Assembly: GCA_944391815.1 (NCBI GenBank) | Contig: CALXUV010000020.1 | Coordinates: 1-64,000 of the forward strand | DNA from: an uncultured Clostridia bacterium | GTDB lineage: Bacteria > Bacillota > Clostridia > Oscillospirales > CAG-272 | Direction of reading: 5' to 3' | DNA length: 64,000 bases | Shown here: positions 36,345 to 45,065 of the stretch, piece by piece | Numbering within the stretch: the stretch's first letter is position 1 | Layout: each line of letters starts with the position of its first letter | Notes under the pieces: model-generated | What the model was told of the DNA's origin: nothing | Database searches by the model: none | The model's input: the letters and a program-made list of their open reading frames with translations, nothing else | Translations under genes and position numbers: made by a program

Positions 36345-36602
36345 ATGAGACTCGACAAATATCTTAAAGTATCAAGACTTATCAAGCGCCGCACAGTAGC
36401 CAACGACGCCTGTGACGCTCAGCACATTTCCGTAAACGGTAAAACCGCAAAAGCTTCATATGATGTAAAAATCGGCGACATTATTGAAATTACTTTCGGA
36501 CAAAGAACTCTCAAAGTCAAAGTAACTGATGTAAAAGAGCATGCATTGAAATCAGATGCCTCTTCTCTTTATGAGGTTTTAGACCAGACATCCTCAAATT
36601 AA
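36345..36602 (+). CDS. rqcP: RqcP-like S4-domain RNA-binding protein
   Basis: 85 residues, nearly all one S4 domain: MRLDKYLKVSRLIKRRTVAN, then HISVNGKTAKASYDVKIGD. RqcP (YabO) helps RqcH add alanine tails on stalled 50S nascent chains. The ATG at 36345 is favoured because the family starts at MRLDKYL; GGAG lies 12 bases before. Its position between hup and yabP matches the B. subtilis order. Confidence 0.92.
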   Translation: MRLDKYLKVSRLIKRRTVANDACDAQHISVNGKTAKASYDVKIGDIIEITFGQRTLKVKVTDVKEHALKSDASSLYEVLDQTSSN

Positions 36603-36610
36603 ATAAGCAG

Positions 36611-36639
36611 GTATATTTCGGGCGGTTCTGTCATAATAT
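36611..36639 (+). promoter_or_regulatory. Candidate sigma-E promoter of yabPQ
   Basis: GTATATT (36611-36617), 14 bases, CATAATAT (36632-36639). This is close to the Bacillus sigma-E pattern (ATA-type -35, CATACAnT -10), with two differences in the -10. YabP and YabQ are sigma-E genes in B. subtilis. Confidence 0.45.
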
Positions 36640-36680
36640 TGTTTATCTGACTGACTCTTAAAAAACGGAAGGATACAATT

Positions 36681-36971
36681 ATGGCAGAAACGGAAAAATT
36701 ACTGAAATTACAGACAGACGACAGATATATTCAGCTTGTTAACAGGGAAAACTTAACGGTAACCGGAGTTTGCGATGTCATCAGCTTCGACGAACAGTGT
36801 ATCGTTCTTTCCACAAAAGACGGCATTCTTTCTGTCGACGGCAACGGAATGCACATAGTAAGCCTGTCTGTCGACGTGGGAAAAGTGGAAATCCAGGGAA
36901 AAATCTGCGGACTTATATTCCCTGAAAATTCCGGAAAACCGTCACCCTTTTTCCGAAGGAAACAAAAGTAA
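36681..36971 (+). CDS. yabP: Sporulation protein YabP
   Basis: 96 residues, the YabP/YqfC fold: NRENLTVTGVCDVISFDEQCI and LSTKDGILSVDGNGMHIVSL with a final VEIQGKICGLIF strand, followed by a basic tail. It acts in the mother cell during spore envelope formation. Its stop overlaps the yabQ start (TAATG), giving translational coupling. GGAAGGATACAATT precedes the ATG. Confidence 0.9.
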   Translation: MAETEKLLKLQTDDRYIQLVNRENLTVTGVCDVISFDEQCIVLSTKDGILSVDGNGMHIVSLSVDVGKVEIQGKICGLIFPENSGKPSPFFRRKQK

Positions 36972-37675
36972 TGCCCGGTGCTGCACAGCAAGGGCTTTTG
37001 CTTGTTGCATACTCTTTTATCGTCGGACTTTTTCTTGCAGTATCCTGCGTTTTACTCAAACTTATAACAATTTTACTTTTTCCCGGAAAAGAAAACAATC
37101 CGGCAAAAAACCTCACCTTGCTTCCCGGAACCCCAAAAGAAGTCAACCATGTTCTTTTTCCGTCTGAAAGAAAATTTTCGGCAAGAGATTTTACTCTCGT
37201 GATAACCGATCTGATTTTTGCAGTCTTTGCCGCACTGACAGTTATAATAATGCTTTATCATCTGAATTTCGGTGAAATCAGATTGTTTTCGCTTCTCTCG
37301 GCTTTGGGCGGTTTTTTGGCTGGGCATTTCCTGTTATGCAGATTTTTTCTCAAACCTTTAAGAAAATTAATCTGTTTTGTATTTTCGGAAATTTACAGAA
37401 TTATAAGAATTCTGCTGAAACCTATTATCGGAATTTTCAGGTTAACTTTAAAGCCGGTAATCTCACAAATCAGCAAAAAAACAAAAAAGAAACGAACATT
37501 AAAAGTCCTGAATGCAATGATTGCTTCGGAACTTTCCGGATCCGGAAAAAGGAAGTATTCTCAAAATGAAAACAGTGGACGTATCAACAATAACGGAAAC
37601 AGTAAAAAAACTGCTCATAAACGCAAACATATTCCTGCCGAAAGACACGGCGTGCGCAATAAAACAAGCGTCTGA
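36971..37675 (+). CDS. yabQ: Sporulation membrane protein YabQ
   Basis: 234 residues. Hydrophobic segments near 13-36, 78-98, 105-128 and 133-160 give the YabQ pattern, with the conserved QGLLLVAYSFIVGLFLA start. The last ~50 residues are Lys/Asn-rich without family similarity and are read over the 5' end of the fumarase gene, which starts 110 bases before yabQ ends. The stop of yabQ may therefore have moved downstream by mutation. YabQ is needed for cortex formation in spores. Confidence 0.85.
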   Translation: MPGAAQQGLLLVAYSFIVGLFLAVSCVLLKLITILLFPGKENNPAKNLTLLPGTPKEVNHVLFPSERKFSARDFTLVITDLIFAVFAALTVIIMLYHLNFGEIRLFSLLSALGGFLAGHFLLCRFFLKPLRKLICFVFSEIYRIIRILLKPIIGIFRLTLKPVISQISKKTKKKRTLKVLNAMIASELSGSGKRKYSQNENSGRINNNGNSKKTAHKRKHIPAERHGVRNKTSV

Positions 37676-38411
37676 ATCTGAAAGTTGCCCCGTCGCCGCC
37701 GCTGCACTTGACACGGCTGTCAGAAATCTGAGAGCTGCCGAAAAGAATCTGATGCCGATATGCCAGGATACCGGCATGGCTGTCATCTTCTGCGATGTCG
37801 GTTCGGAAGTCAGCATCTCAAGCGGCAATTTTGAAGATGCCGTAAACCAAGGTGTAAGAGAGGCATACCGTGACGGATATTTCAGATGCTCGGTAGTTGA
37901 CGATCCGCTTTTTTCGAGGAAAAACACCACCGACAACACCCCTGCTGTCATTTACACCAGAATTGTACCGGGTGACAAAATACATATTATTGTGGAACCC
38001 AAGGGATTCGGATCAGAAAACATGAGCGCAATTAAAATGTTCAATCCTTCGGCAACCAAAGACGATATCATCGGGTTTATCTGTGATACCGTAAAAAACG
38101 CAAAAGGAAACCCATGTCCGCCGGTTGTTATCGGCGTCGGAATCGGAGGAACCTTTGACTATGCGGCAGTGCTCGCAAAAAAAGCCCTGACACGCAATAT
38201 TTCAGAAAGAAACTCAAATCCCCTTTACGCTCAGCTTGAAAATGAAATTCTGGAAGCAGTCAACCTTACAGGCGTGGGCGCACAAGGCTTTGGCGGTGAT
38301 ATAACAGCTCTCGGAGTAAATATCGAATATTTTCCCACGCATATTGCAGGACTTCCCTGCGCAGTCAACATTAACTGTCATGTTGCCAGACATGCGGAAG
38401 AAACAATTTGA
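37566..38411 (+). CDS. fumA: Class I fumarate hydratase, alpha subunit
   Basis: 281 residues from the ATG at 37566. Iron-sulfur hydratase marks: PICQDTGMAVIFCDVG (first cluster cysteine), the RxxxxxVVDDPLF region, NPCPPVVIGVGIGGTFDYAA (second part), and GVGAQGFGGDITALGVNIEY. It acts with a separate beta subunit to convert fumarate and malate. The beta gene, usually next, is not found before the terminator at 38439-38472, nor elsewhere in the window. A tartrate dehydratase alpha subunit is a less likely alternative. Confidence 0.9.
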   Translation: MKTVDVSTITETVKKLLINANIFLPKDTACAIKQASESESCPVAAAALDTAVRNLRAAEKNLMPICQDTGMAVIFCDVGSEVSISSGNFEDAVNQGVREAYRDGYFRCSVVDDPLFSRKNTTDNTPAVIYTRIVPGDKIHIIVEPKGFGSENMSAIKMFNPSATKDDIIGFICDTVKNAKGNPCPPVVIGVGIGGTFDYAAVLAKKALTRNISERNSNPLYAQLENEILEAVNLTGVGAQGFGGDITALGVNIEYFPTHIAGLPCAVNINCHVARHAEETI

Positions 38412-38438
38412 ATAATATTATTATCCCGTAAAATAATC

Positions 38439-38472
38439 CGGTCTTTGCTACTTTGGCAAAGACCGCTTTTTT
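38439..38472 (+). terminator. Terminator of the hup-yabQ-fumarase run
   Basis: CGGTCTTTGC (38439-38448) pairs perfectly with GCAAAGACCG (38456-38465), seven-base loop, followed by CTTTTTTT. Confidence 0.9.
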
Positions 38473-38481
38473 TATGTACAA

Positions 38482-38577
38482 AAGTTCAAATTCATAATTT
38501 AAAAGCTCAAATTCATAATTTAGTTGTTGATTTTTCATTTTTTTGATGATATAATTATCTGAGTTTGAATTCACAAA
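38482..38577 (+). promoter_or_regulatory. Promoter and repeated operator-like sites of a MATE exporter
   Basis: Promoter TTGATT (38527-38532), 17 bases, TATAAT (38550-38555). Two direct copies of AGYTCAAATTCATAATTT (about 38482-38499 and 38504-38521) lie upstream and a related palindrome TTTGAATTCACAAA (about 38563-38576) downstream. Such sites suit a MarR- or TetR-like repressor, but no regulator gene is adjacent. Confidence 0.5.
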
Positions 38578-38598
38578 TTACGGAAACGGAAGTAAATT

Positions 38599-39981
38599 AT
38601 GGACTCGGAAATACAAATAAAAGAAAACAAAATGGGAACTATGCACCTCCCGCCTCTTCTCTTTTCAATTTCAATACCGATCGTTATATCGATGCTGGTT
38701 CAGGCGCTTTATAACATTGTAGACTCGATATATGTGGCACAGTACAATAACATTGAAGGAACAGGTGCTTTGACAATAGCTTTTCCGGTGCAGAACCTGA
38801 TGATCGCTTTGTCGGTAGGTCTCGCCGTCGGAACAAACGCACTTCTTTCAAGATCACTCGGTCAGAAAAATTTCGATAAGGCGGATCTTGTCGCCGGACA
38901 GGGCTTTTTCCTTAACCTTTGCGGTTATCTTATCTTCCTTTTTCTCGGAATTTTCGTAACAAAATCTTATGTGATCTCTCAGACAGGAAGTGAAGGCTTG
39001 CTGTTTCAGTACAGCGTCGATTATATTTCGATAATCTGTATTTGTTCGATAGGAGTATTCGTTCAGGTTGTTTGCGAAAGACTTTTGCAGGCAACGGGAA
39101 AATCAATGCTGAGCATGCTTGTTCAGGGGAGCGGTGCAATTATCAACATCGTTCTTGACCCGATTCTGATATTCGGTTGGTTCGGTCTCCCGGAAATGGG
39201 AGTTGCCGGAGCGGCAATTGCTACCGTAATCGGACAGTGTGTGGCTGCAGCGATAGGAATTTTTCTCAACGTAAAATTCAATAAGGATATACGGATAAAG
39301 CTGAAGAACCTGATTCCCCGGAAGGATGTAATTGTAGAAATGCTCGCTATCGGAATTCCGTCGGTTCTTATGCAGGCGGTTGGTTCCATTATGACCTTCT
39401 GCATGAACATAATTCTTATTTCTTTCAGCAATGAGGCTCTCAACGTTTTCGGAGTTTATTTCAAACTTCAGAGCTTTGTGTTCATGCCGGTCTTCGGACT
39501 TAACAACGGCATTATTCCCATCATTTCCTACAACTACGGCGCCGGTTACAAAGACCGGGTAAAACACGCTGTGCGTCTCGGAATTATTACAGCCACCGCT
39601 TATATGCTGCTCGGACTGCTCGTATTCCAGCTTTTCCCCAATGTCTTGCTCGGATTTTTCAATGCTTCGGAATATATGGTTGAAATAGGCAACACCGCAC
39701 TCAGAATAATCAGTACCAGCTTCATTTTTGCCGGGGTTGCAGTTATTTCTTCGGCGGTTTGTCAGGCTCTCGGCAAGAGTATTTACAGCCTTATCGTAAG
39801 TGTCGGCAGACAGCTGGTTGTTCTGATTCCTGTGGCATTTCTCCTTTCTCTTGCCGGAAATCTTAAGCTCGTCTGGGTTGCCTTCCCGATTGCCGAGGTC
39901 GTAAGCTTTACTCTTTCAGTATTCTTCCTTGTTCGCAGTATAGAAAAAGCTTTCGGCAAACATCACCGGGAAGTGAATTGA
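38599..39981 (+). CDS. MATE family efflux transporter
   Basis: 460 residues, 12 helices. Marks: MGTMHLPPLLFSISIPIVIS at the start, LYNIVDSIYVAQYN, TIAFPVQNLMIALSVGLAVG and the second-half LNNGIIPIISYNYGAG. It is distinct from the exporter at 27290 (different N-terminal loop). It pumps toxic compounds out with Na+ or H+. The start is preceded by CGGAAGTAAATT. Its upstream repeats suggest induction by ligand. Confidence 0.95.
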   Translation: MDSEIQIKENKMGTMHLPPLLFSISIPIVISMLVQALYNIVDSIYVAQYNNIEGTGALTIAFPVQNLMIALSVGLAVGTNALLSRSLGQKNFDKADLVAGQGFFLNLCGYLIFLFLGIFVTKSYVISQTGSEGLLFQYSVDYISIICICSIGVFVQVVCERLLQATGKSMLSMLVQGSGAIINIVLDPILIFGWFGLPEMGVAGAAIATVIGQCVAAAIGIFLNVKFNKDIRIKLKNLIPRKDVIVEMLAIGIPSVLMQAVGSIMTFCMNIILISFSNEALNVFGVYFKLQSFVFMPVFGLNNGIIPIISYNYGAGYKDRVKHAVRLGIITATAYMLLGLLVFQLFPNVLLGFFNASEYMVEIGNTALRIISTSFIFAGVAVISSAVCQALGKSIYSLIVSVGRQLVVLIPVAFLLSLAGNLKLVWVAFPIAEVVSFTLSVFFLVRSIEKAFGKHHREVN

Positions 39982-40445
39982 TGTTCGATTCTGACTGATC
40001 TCTACGGCATCAGAATACGATACCTTTTCAGCACAGGAAAGACATTGTTTTTCAGTCACAGTACTTTTGTACACACAAATACCAATAATTCAAACTTTAA
40101 AGTCAGGCTTTCTGATAAAAAAAGACCGACTTGACTTAAAACTCAAAACATAGCAGTCATAATACAGAATTCAAAACCGGATTTCTGCCTGTCGGCTACG
40201 CTTTAAAAAGGAACTGAGTCAAACTGAAATTTTTTCATTTTCTTAGTGTCAATAAAAAAATCACTCGCCATCCGAAAAAGATGAAGGGTGATTTCTTTAT
40301 GTTAATGGAAAACCGATGATAATTTTCAAACTTGAATCAATAGCATTTTTTCGCCGTATTTTGATCAAATGTTCATATTAAACTAAATGACTGTTGTTTT
40401 TTCTTTTTACCCATAATCGACCGAAAACGTTCGAATATTTTCAAA
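39982..40445. other. Intergenic region with a repeat element
   Basis: 464 bases between the MATE gene and a convergent fusion gene. The part at 40205-40305 is an intergenic element: box CTGAGTCAAA (40214-40223) and a hairpin, AAATCACTCGCCATC (40258-40272) with GATGAAGGGTGATTT (about 40280-40294, two mismatches), which can terminate both genes. The rest has nothing notable. Confidence 0.5.
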
Positions 40446-41504
40446 TCAATCGGAGATTTTAGTTTTAGTTTTAGTTTTTGGGTTTTTAACTGTATAAATA
40501 TAATGCGGCATTGTTTTGCCGTCCCAGACTTTTACCGTTATCCCTTCACGCTTCATACCGAGTCTTTCAGCAACTTTAAGGGATGACAGATTTTCGGTGC
40601 GAATAGTTGCGATGACTTCTTTTTTCCCGAGGTAATCAAATGCGTATCTTATCATTTCCCTTGCTCCCTCGGTTGCGTAACCGTTATGCCGGTGTTTCCT
40701 ATTGAGAATATAACCTATTCCCGTTCTTTGTACACCTTCAACACACTCGTTAAGCATTCCTATCTGTCCGACGACATCACCGCTTGCTTTGTCAGTTACC
40801 AGAAAATAATCAAAACCGTTCTCCGTATATCCGCTACGGCGTTTTTTTATCCACTGCCTAACCTGACTGTCGCTGAAAGCCGATTCCCAAGCGTACATTA
40901 CCTCCGGATCCTTTAACATACGGCAAAGCTCTGCAAAATCCTTTCCGCTTATTTTTCTGAAAATCAGCCTTTCACTTTCCGTAACTACATCAGGTCTGAT
41001 GTCTGCACTGTACTTAATGTCAATATTTATTATTTCAGCCCCGCTTCCGCAAAATTTTTCACCGTACATAATATTTTCCGAAATCAGGTGACTGATCTGA
41101 GGACGGTCTGAAGGATCCCGTTTTTCCGCTACATTCTCATGCCTTATGATTTGCCGGTAATTGTTCTTTATATAATTCTCAGTCATTACGATACAGTAAA
41201 CTTTAAGGTGTGCAAGATAACTTCCGTCAAAATATTTTCTGAAATCTCCCGGAACATAACAACCTTCCACAATGAGATCCTGACGGTTTTCAATTGCCGT
41301 TTTAATTATTCCGACAGTAATCGGCCAAAGTATTTTTTCAATCTCATTGTCATCCTGCGGTGTTAGACCTTTGGCATTTCCGCTCCTTATCAGTCCCATT
41401 TTCAGCAAATCCTGTGAAAGCCAGCAATATTTGAAATGCCTTGCAAGTTTTTGTGCAAGAGGAGTCTTACCGGTATGAGTAGCCCCTGTGATTACAATTA
41501 CCAT
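40446..41504 (-). CDS. P-loop kinase fused to a GNAT acetyltransferase
   Basis: 352 residues in two domains. Residues 1-~165: nucleotide-kinase fold with Walker A GATHTGKTP (7-15) and an adenylate-kinase-like arrangement (DLIVEGCYVPGDF, LKVYCIVMTENYI). Residues ~172-345: RimJ/RimL-type GNAT, with TESERLIFRKISGKDF, VVGQIGMLN, RKHRHNGYATEGAREMI (acetyl-CoA loop) and NLSSLKVAERLGMKREG. The substrate of neither half is known. The C-terminus repeats Lys-Thr four times, from TTTTAG hexamers at 40457-40477. It may modify a small molecule or antibiotic. Confidence 0.85.
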   Translation of the reverse strand: MVIVITGATHTGKTPLAQKLARHFKYCWLSQDLLKMGLIRSGNAKGLTPQDDNEIEKILWPITVGIIKTAIENRQDLIVEGCYVPGDFRKYFDGSYLAHLKVYCIVMTENYIKNNYRQIIRHENVAEKRDPSDRPQISHLISENIMYGEKFCGSGAEIINIDIKYSADIRPDVVTESERLIFRKISGKDFAELCRMLKDPEVMYAWESAFSDSQVRQWIKKRRSGYTENGFDYFLVTDKASGDVVGQIGMLNECVEGVQRTGIGYILNRKHRHNGYATEGAREMIRYAFDYLGKKEVIATIRTENLSSLKVAERLGMKREGITVKVWDGKTMPHYIYTVKNPKTKTKTKISD

Positions 41505-41910
41505 TTGTTTTCGCTCCTTTGTTTTCGCTGATTTTTACACATTTCTGTTTTATGACAATTTTGCTTAAACCCATCTGCGGGTTTCACCGATTGCATTCTT
41601 CTGTATGTTTCGCGGTCACCGACTGCCTGAAAATTTTAAACGGCACACCGGGCTTGATGCCTGCCAAAATAAGAAAATGACGATGTTTTCTGACCTGCGC
41701 TTTTTTCCGGATTTTCCAGGCTTAGTTTTTAACATTAAATTAAAAATAAAAACAGATATCGGTCCTCCGGTTACTACCTCGCAAAATTGCGAAGCTCTGT
41801 TTTTCCGGAAGACCGATTTTCAGTGAAAATTTTACGTTTTCGCCGTTTAAGGTTACGGCGTTAAGACCGAAAAATTAAAGATATTTGCAACTGAATTTTT
41901 CAAAAATCCG
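41505..41910. other. Intergenic region with a structured terminator-like element
   Basis: 406 bases with no gene seen. ATCGGTCCTCCGG (41758-41770) pairs with CCGGAAGACCGAT (41805-41817), one wobble, with a TCGCAAAATTGCGA palindrome inside. It probably terminates the heparinase-like gene read from the right. Confidence 0.5.
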
Positions 41911-43707
41911 TCAGTTTATCGAAAATCCGAACTCCATTGATTTCTGCGGAGCTTTCACGCAAAGGTCGATGCTGTAATATGTGAACGGTTTACCCATGTG
42001 ATCCCCTACTTCATTCGGAATTACTGTTACATCGAATTTATCGGCATCGTATTTCATGCTTACTTTTCCCTTTGAAGTTTCAAGATTTATCACGCCGTCA
42101 CATACCTCCGGCTTTACCCTTGTAACAAATCTTTCTGTAACGCTCTCCGGTATCTTGTCAAATTCAAACCTGTCTTTTATACTAATTTCCGTCTTTTCCT
42201 TATCAAACACGAATTCCCTGTAAAGCGTTTTCAGAGTTTCCTCTCTGTACGCCTTTTCATAATTCATTTTTATTCCGTTTTCATCAACGGTAACATTTTC
42301 AGCAAATGCGTCTTTGCCTGCCACCTGCGTTTTTCCGTTGATTATCGGAACGCTGTGCCCCTGAGAACCGCAGTGCGCAAAAGTATATCTCTCTTTTCCG
42401 AAATACTGACGGCTGTATTCACCGGAACCGAGATCTGTGAAAAATTCGTCGCCGTTTTTATAAACGATAAAATGTCCGATGTCATTATGGTTATGGGGTT
42501 CGTTATTGTTTCCGCCTTTTGCCGCAAACCCGAAATTAGCCTTTCCGTTAGCTATGTACCACTGTGCGTCGGGTAACGGATAAATATGAAGCTCATCCGA
42601 TGACGCAGGGCTTTCTTTACCGCACCATACAAAGCTGCGGAGATTAAGCGCAAATCTGTGGCATCCGGTAACCTCTACCCCTTCTCCCATCTTTGCGGTA
42701 GACGGCACCACCATATCCGGATAATGACTGCTAAGCATGGTTATCAGTCCCAGACCGAGACTTCCGTAGCTTCCGCTGTCGGAAAAGCTGACCGTTCTGC
42801 TTCCGTAGAAAAAGGTTTTAAGCGGGAACATCGCTACCAGGTGTACTTTTTCATCGTCAAACAGGTTTATCTCACCGCCGGTTCTTCTGTAAAGCATATC
42901 GGCAAAACAAGAAAAATATCCGAAACCGTAATTCCAGTATCCTGTTCCTTCAAGGCATGCTCCGTCAGATGAAAATCCGTTCATAAAAGTTCTCATGGAT
43001 TCCAGAAGTTTTACAGTAATATCGGCAAGCTTATCGTTGTCCTCTGACTCGCAGATTGCCGCCATTCCGACTGAGCCGCCGCAAACAGCCGCCCAGTTGT
43101 TTGTACAGCGCGCCCACCAAAAGTCAGAAACTTCGCCGTAAAGGAATCTGTCAATTATACGTTTTTTAATCTCAGCTTTCGCTCTCTTCACCACCAGAGG
43201 ATTCAGTTTGTCGCCGAGAAGCTGGATTATTTCAGCCAAAGCCTGACCTGTTTCCGCAGCAAAAAGGTCGATTGTGTATCTGTCCGGCTGATAATTTACG
43301 TAAATTCCCTGATTTCCGCTCATATGCGCCGGAAGTGACCAGGTGAATTCATCGCAGATTGCCCACATTGTGTCCTCAAGCCTTGCGATATCCTCTTCAT
43401 CATCTCCGAAAAGCGCAGACAGCGCCCACGTTTTCAGGTGTCCTCTGTGTATAAAGTAGCCTTTCTCGTCATACTCAAACTCAGATCTGTCTCCGTCCTT
43501 TTCATATCTTTTGAACATGGAAAAAGGAATAGCATAAAGCGGTCTGTCCTTATAAAACTTTTTGCAGTTTTCAAGACTTTCAAATGCTCCTTTTAAAAGC
43601 GGATTACTTTTTATTTCTTCGATTCTTTCGCTTCCGAGCTTTACTGCATCATCTTTCGGATGTTTATCAAGTGCATTTTTTATTTGTTCTCTGCTGTAAT
43701 CAAACAT
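41911..43707 (-). CDS. Heparinase II/III family protein
   Basis: 598 residues from the ATG at 43707, after GGAG by seven bases; an in-frame ATG at 43746 would add a basic stretch. The N-terminal half is an (alpha/alpha) toroid (WWARCTNNWAAVC, SSDGACLEGTGYWNYGFGYF). The beta half holds NEPHNHNDIGHF and GSGEYSRQYFGKERY, the heparinase C-domain motif. Such lyases cleave uronic-acid polymers (heparin, alginate, ulvan, or the like) by beta-elimination. No signal peptide, so cytoplasmic. It resembles the protein at 48784. Confidence 0.88.
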   Translation of the reverse strand: MFDYSREQIKNALDKHPKDDAVKLGSERIEEIKSNPLLKGAFESLENCKKFYKDRPLYAIPFSMFKRYEKDGDRSEFEYDEKGYFIHRGHLKTWALSALFGDDEEDIARLEDTMWAICDEFTWSLPAHMSGNQGIYVNYQPDRYTIDLFAAETGQALAEIIQLLGDKLNPLVVKRAKAEIKKRIIDRFLYGEVSDFWWARCTNNWAAVCGGSVGMAAICESEDNDKLADITVKLLESMRTFMNGFSSDGACLEGTGYWNYGFGYFSCFADMLYRRTGGEINLFDDEKVHLVAMFPLKTFFYGSRTVSFSDSGSYGSLGLGLITMLSSHYPDMVVPSTAKMGEGVEVTGCHRFALNLRSFVWCGKESPASSDELHIYPLPDAQWYIANGKANFGFAAKGGNNNEPHNHNDIGHFIVYKNGDEFFTDLGSGEYSRQYFGKERYTFAHCGSQGHSVPIINGKTQVAGKDAFAENVTVDENGIKMNYEKAYREETLKTLYREFVFDKEKTEISIKDRFEFDKIPESVTERFVTRVKPEVCDGVINLETSKGKVSMKYDADKFDVTVIPNEVGDHMGKPFTYYSIDLCVKAPQKSMEFGFSIN

Positions 43708-43747
43708 ATTTTTTCTCCGTTTCCGTTTTACTGATTTTCCATGCAAA

Positions 43748-43777
43748 AGTATAGCATTTTCCGCTCTGTTTTGTCAA
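43748..43777 (-). promoter_or_regulatory. Sigma-A promoter of the heparinase-like gene
   Basis: On the minus strand TTGACA (43772-43777), 18 bases, TATACT (43748-43753). Confidence 0.65.
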
Positions 43778-43825
43778 CGACAAACTGAACAAATATTTTT
43801 TCTTTTTTTGTACAATTCAACGGTT

Positions 43826-44944
43826 TCAGGTATTTACAATGATCGGCGTCACGGTTAACTTGGGGGACTTCTTGGTGTTGAATGTAAGGGGATATACACT
43901 TTCAGGTCTGAGTGACGCTCTGTACTGTCTGGCAGCTGTCTCGTCAAGTCTGTTCACGTCCGACTGCCTTGTCAGAACAGGAATGTTTTTTTGTCGCTTC
44001 ACCCGTGAAAGATATTCCAATCCTTTTTTGTTGGCGGAAAGCAGAACGGTATAACCCGGTATACTGTTTTTGTATTCATCGGTAGCTCCGAAAAGCCACG
44101 CCATTATTTCTCTGCGCAGTCTTGCCGAGGTATAAGTTTTTGTCGGAAATTTATCTGTAAGTTCTTCCAAAGAAGCTGACTTTTCCGCAAGCTTTCTCAG
44201 TGCGTTTATTATACCGTTTCCAGGATCTGAGCCGTAACCGAGTCTGAGAGCTCCGAGTATAAGGTTTTCTATTCCGTTAAGTCCCATGCTGAACTGTATA
44301 TTTCCGGTCTCATAGGGCAAAAGACGTTTTTTTGCGTTTTCATCGCACCCGTAAATCGCTTTTCTTGATTCAGTTGCCGAATAATCCTCAACTCTGTGCA
44401 CCGCAAACGGTTGCAGACGATATCCTCTGCGCATAATACTTTTAAGGTATTCGCAAGCCAGTATATCGTTGCTTTCTGCAGGTATTCTTTCACCGAATAA
44501 CTGCCGGTATACCCTGTCCTGTACCTTTATAAGCGATTCGTTTCCGCTTTCTTTGCAGATTTCATTTACTTTCTGAGAATATTCTTTACTCAACTGATTT
44601 CCGGCTGTCTCAATAAGTTTATCCTGATCCCCGCTTTCACTGCCGAAAGCAAGTACATCAGCACCCAGCCTTTCGGCAATTGAAGTTCCTGCCGCCGCAA
44701 ACTGCTCTGCCACCGAGGAGCTGTAAGGAAACGGAAGCTCAAAAACCAAATCGTATCCGTTTAAGACGGCAATCCCGGCTCTGGTGTACTTGTCAAAAAC
44801 TGAAAAATCACCGCGCTGTACGCAGTTGCCGCTCATAATCGCCATAATAACGCTTGCGGGATATTTTTTTTGTATTTCGGCGGCAAGAATTTTATGCCCG
44901 TTATGGAAAGGATTGAATTCTGTTATAACGGCGACTGAATTCAT
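43826..44944 (-). CDS. tmcAL: tRNA(Met) cytidine acetate ligase
   Basis: 372 residues. Nucleotidyltransferase-like start EFNPFHNGHK (7-16, with the HIGH-like HNGH), then GNCVQRGDFSVFDKYTRAG and LPFPYSSSVAEQFA. TmcAL uses ATP and acetate to acetylate the wobble cytidine of elongator tRNA-Met. In many Firmicutes it lies beside pta or ackA; here it is divergent from ackA, with about 120 bases between. Confidence 0.93.
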   Translation of the reverse strand: MNSVAVITEFNPFHNGHKILAAEIQKKYPASVIMAIMSGNCVQRGDFSVFDKYTRAGIAVLNGYDLVFELPFPYSSSVAEQFAAAGTSIAERLGADVLAFGSESGDQDKLIETAGNQLSKEYSQKVNEICKESGNESLIKVQDRVYRQLFGERIPAESNDILACEYLKSIMRRGYRLQPFAVHRVEDYSATESRKAIYGCDENAKKRLLPYETGNIQFSMGLNGIENLILGALRLGYGSDPGNGIINALRKLAEKSASLEELTDKFPTKTYTSARLRREIMAWLFGATDEYKNSIPGYTVLLSANKKGLEYLSRVKRQKNIPVLTRQSDVNRLDETAARQYRASLRPESVYPLTFNTKKSPKLTVTPIIVNT

Positions 44945-44975
44945 AAATTTACCTCATTAAAATTTTGAAAAAGTA

Positions 44976-45004
44976 TTGCTTTTTTGGCTAAAGTATAATA
45001 TAAT
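44976..45004 (+). promoter_or_regulatory. Promoter of ackA
   Basis: TTGCTT (44976-44981), 17 bases, TATAAT (44999-45004); a second TATAAT overlaps at 44994-44999. Confidence 0.55.
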
Positions 45005-45065
45005 ATATTCATTATACATGAAAACAGACTTTTCGTCAAGTCACTCAAAAGAAAGGAAAGTAAAA

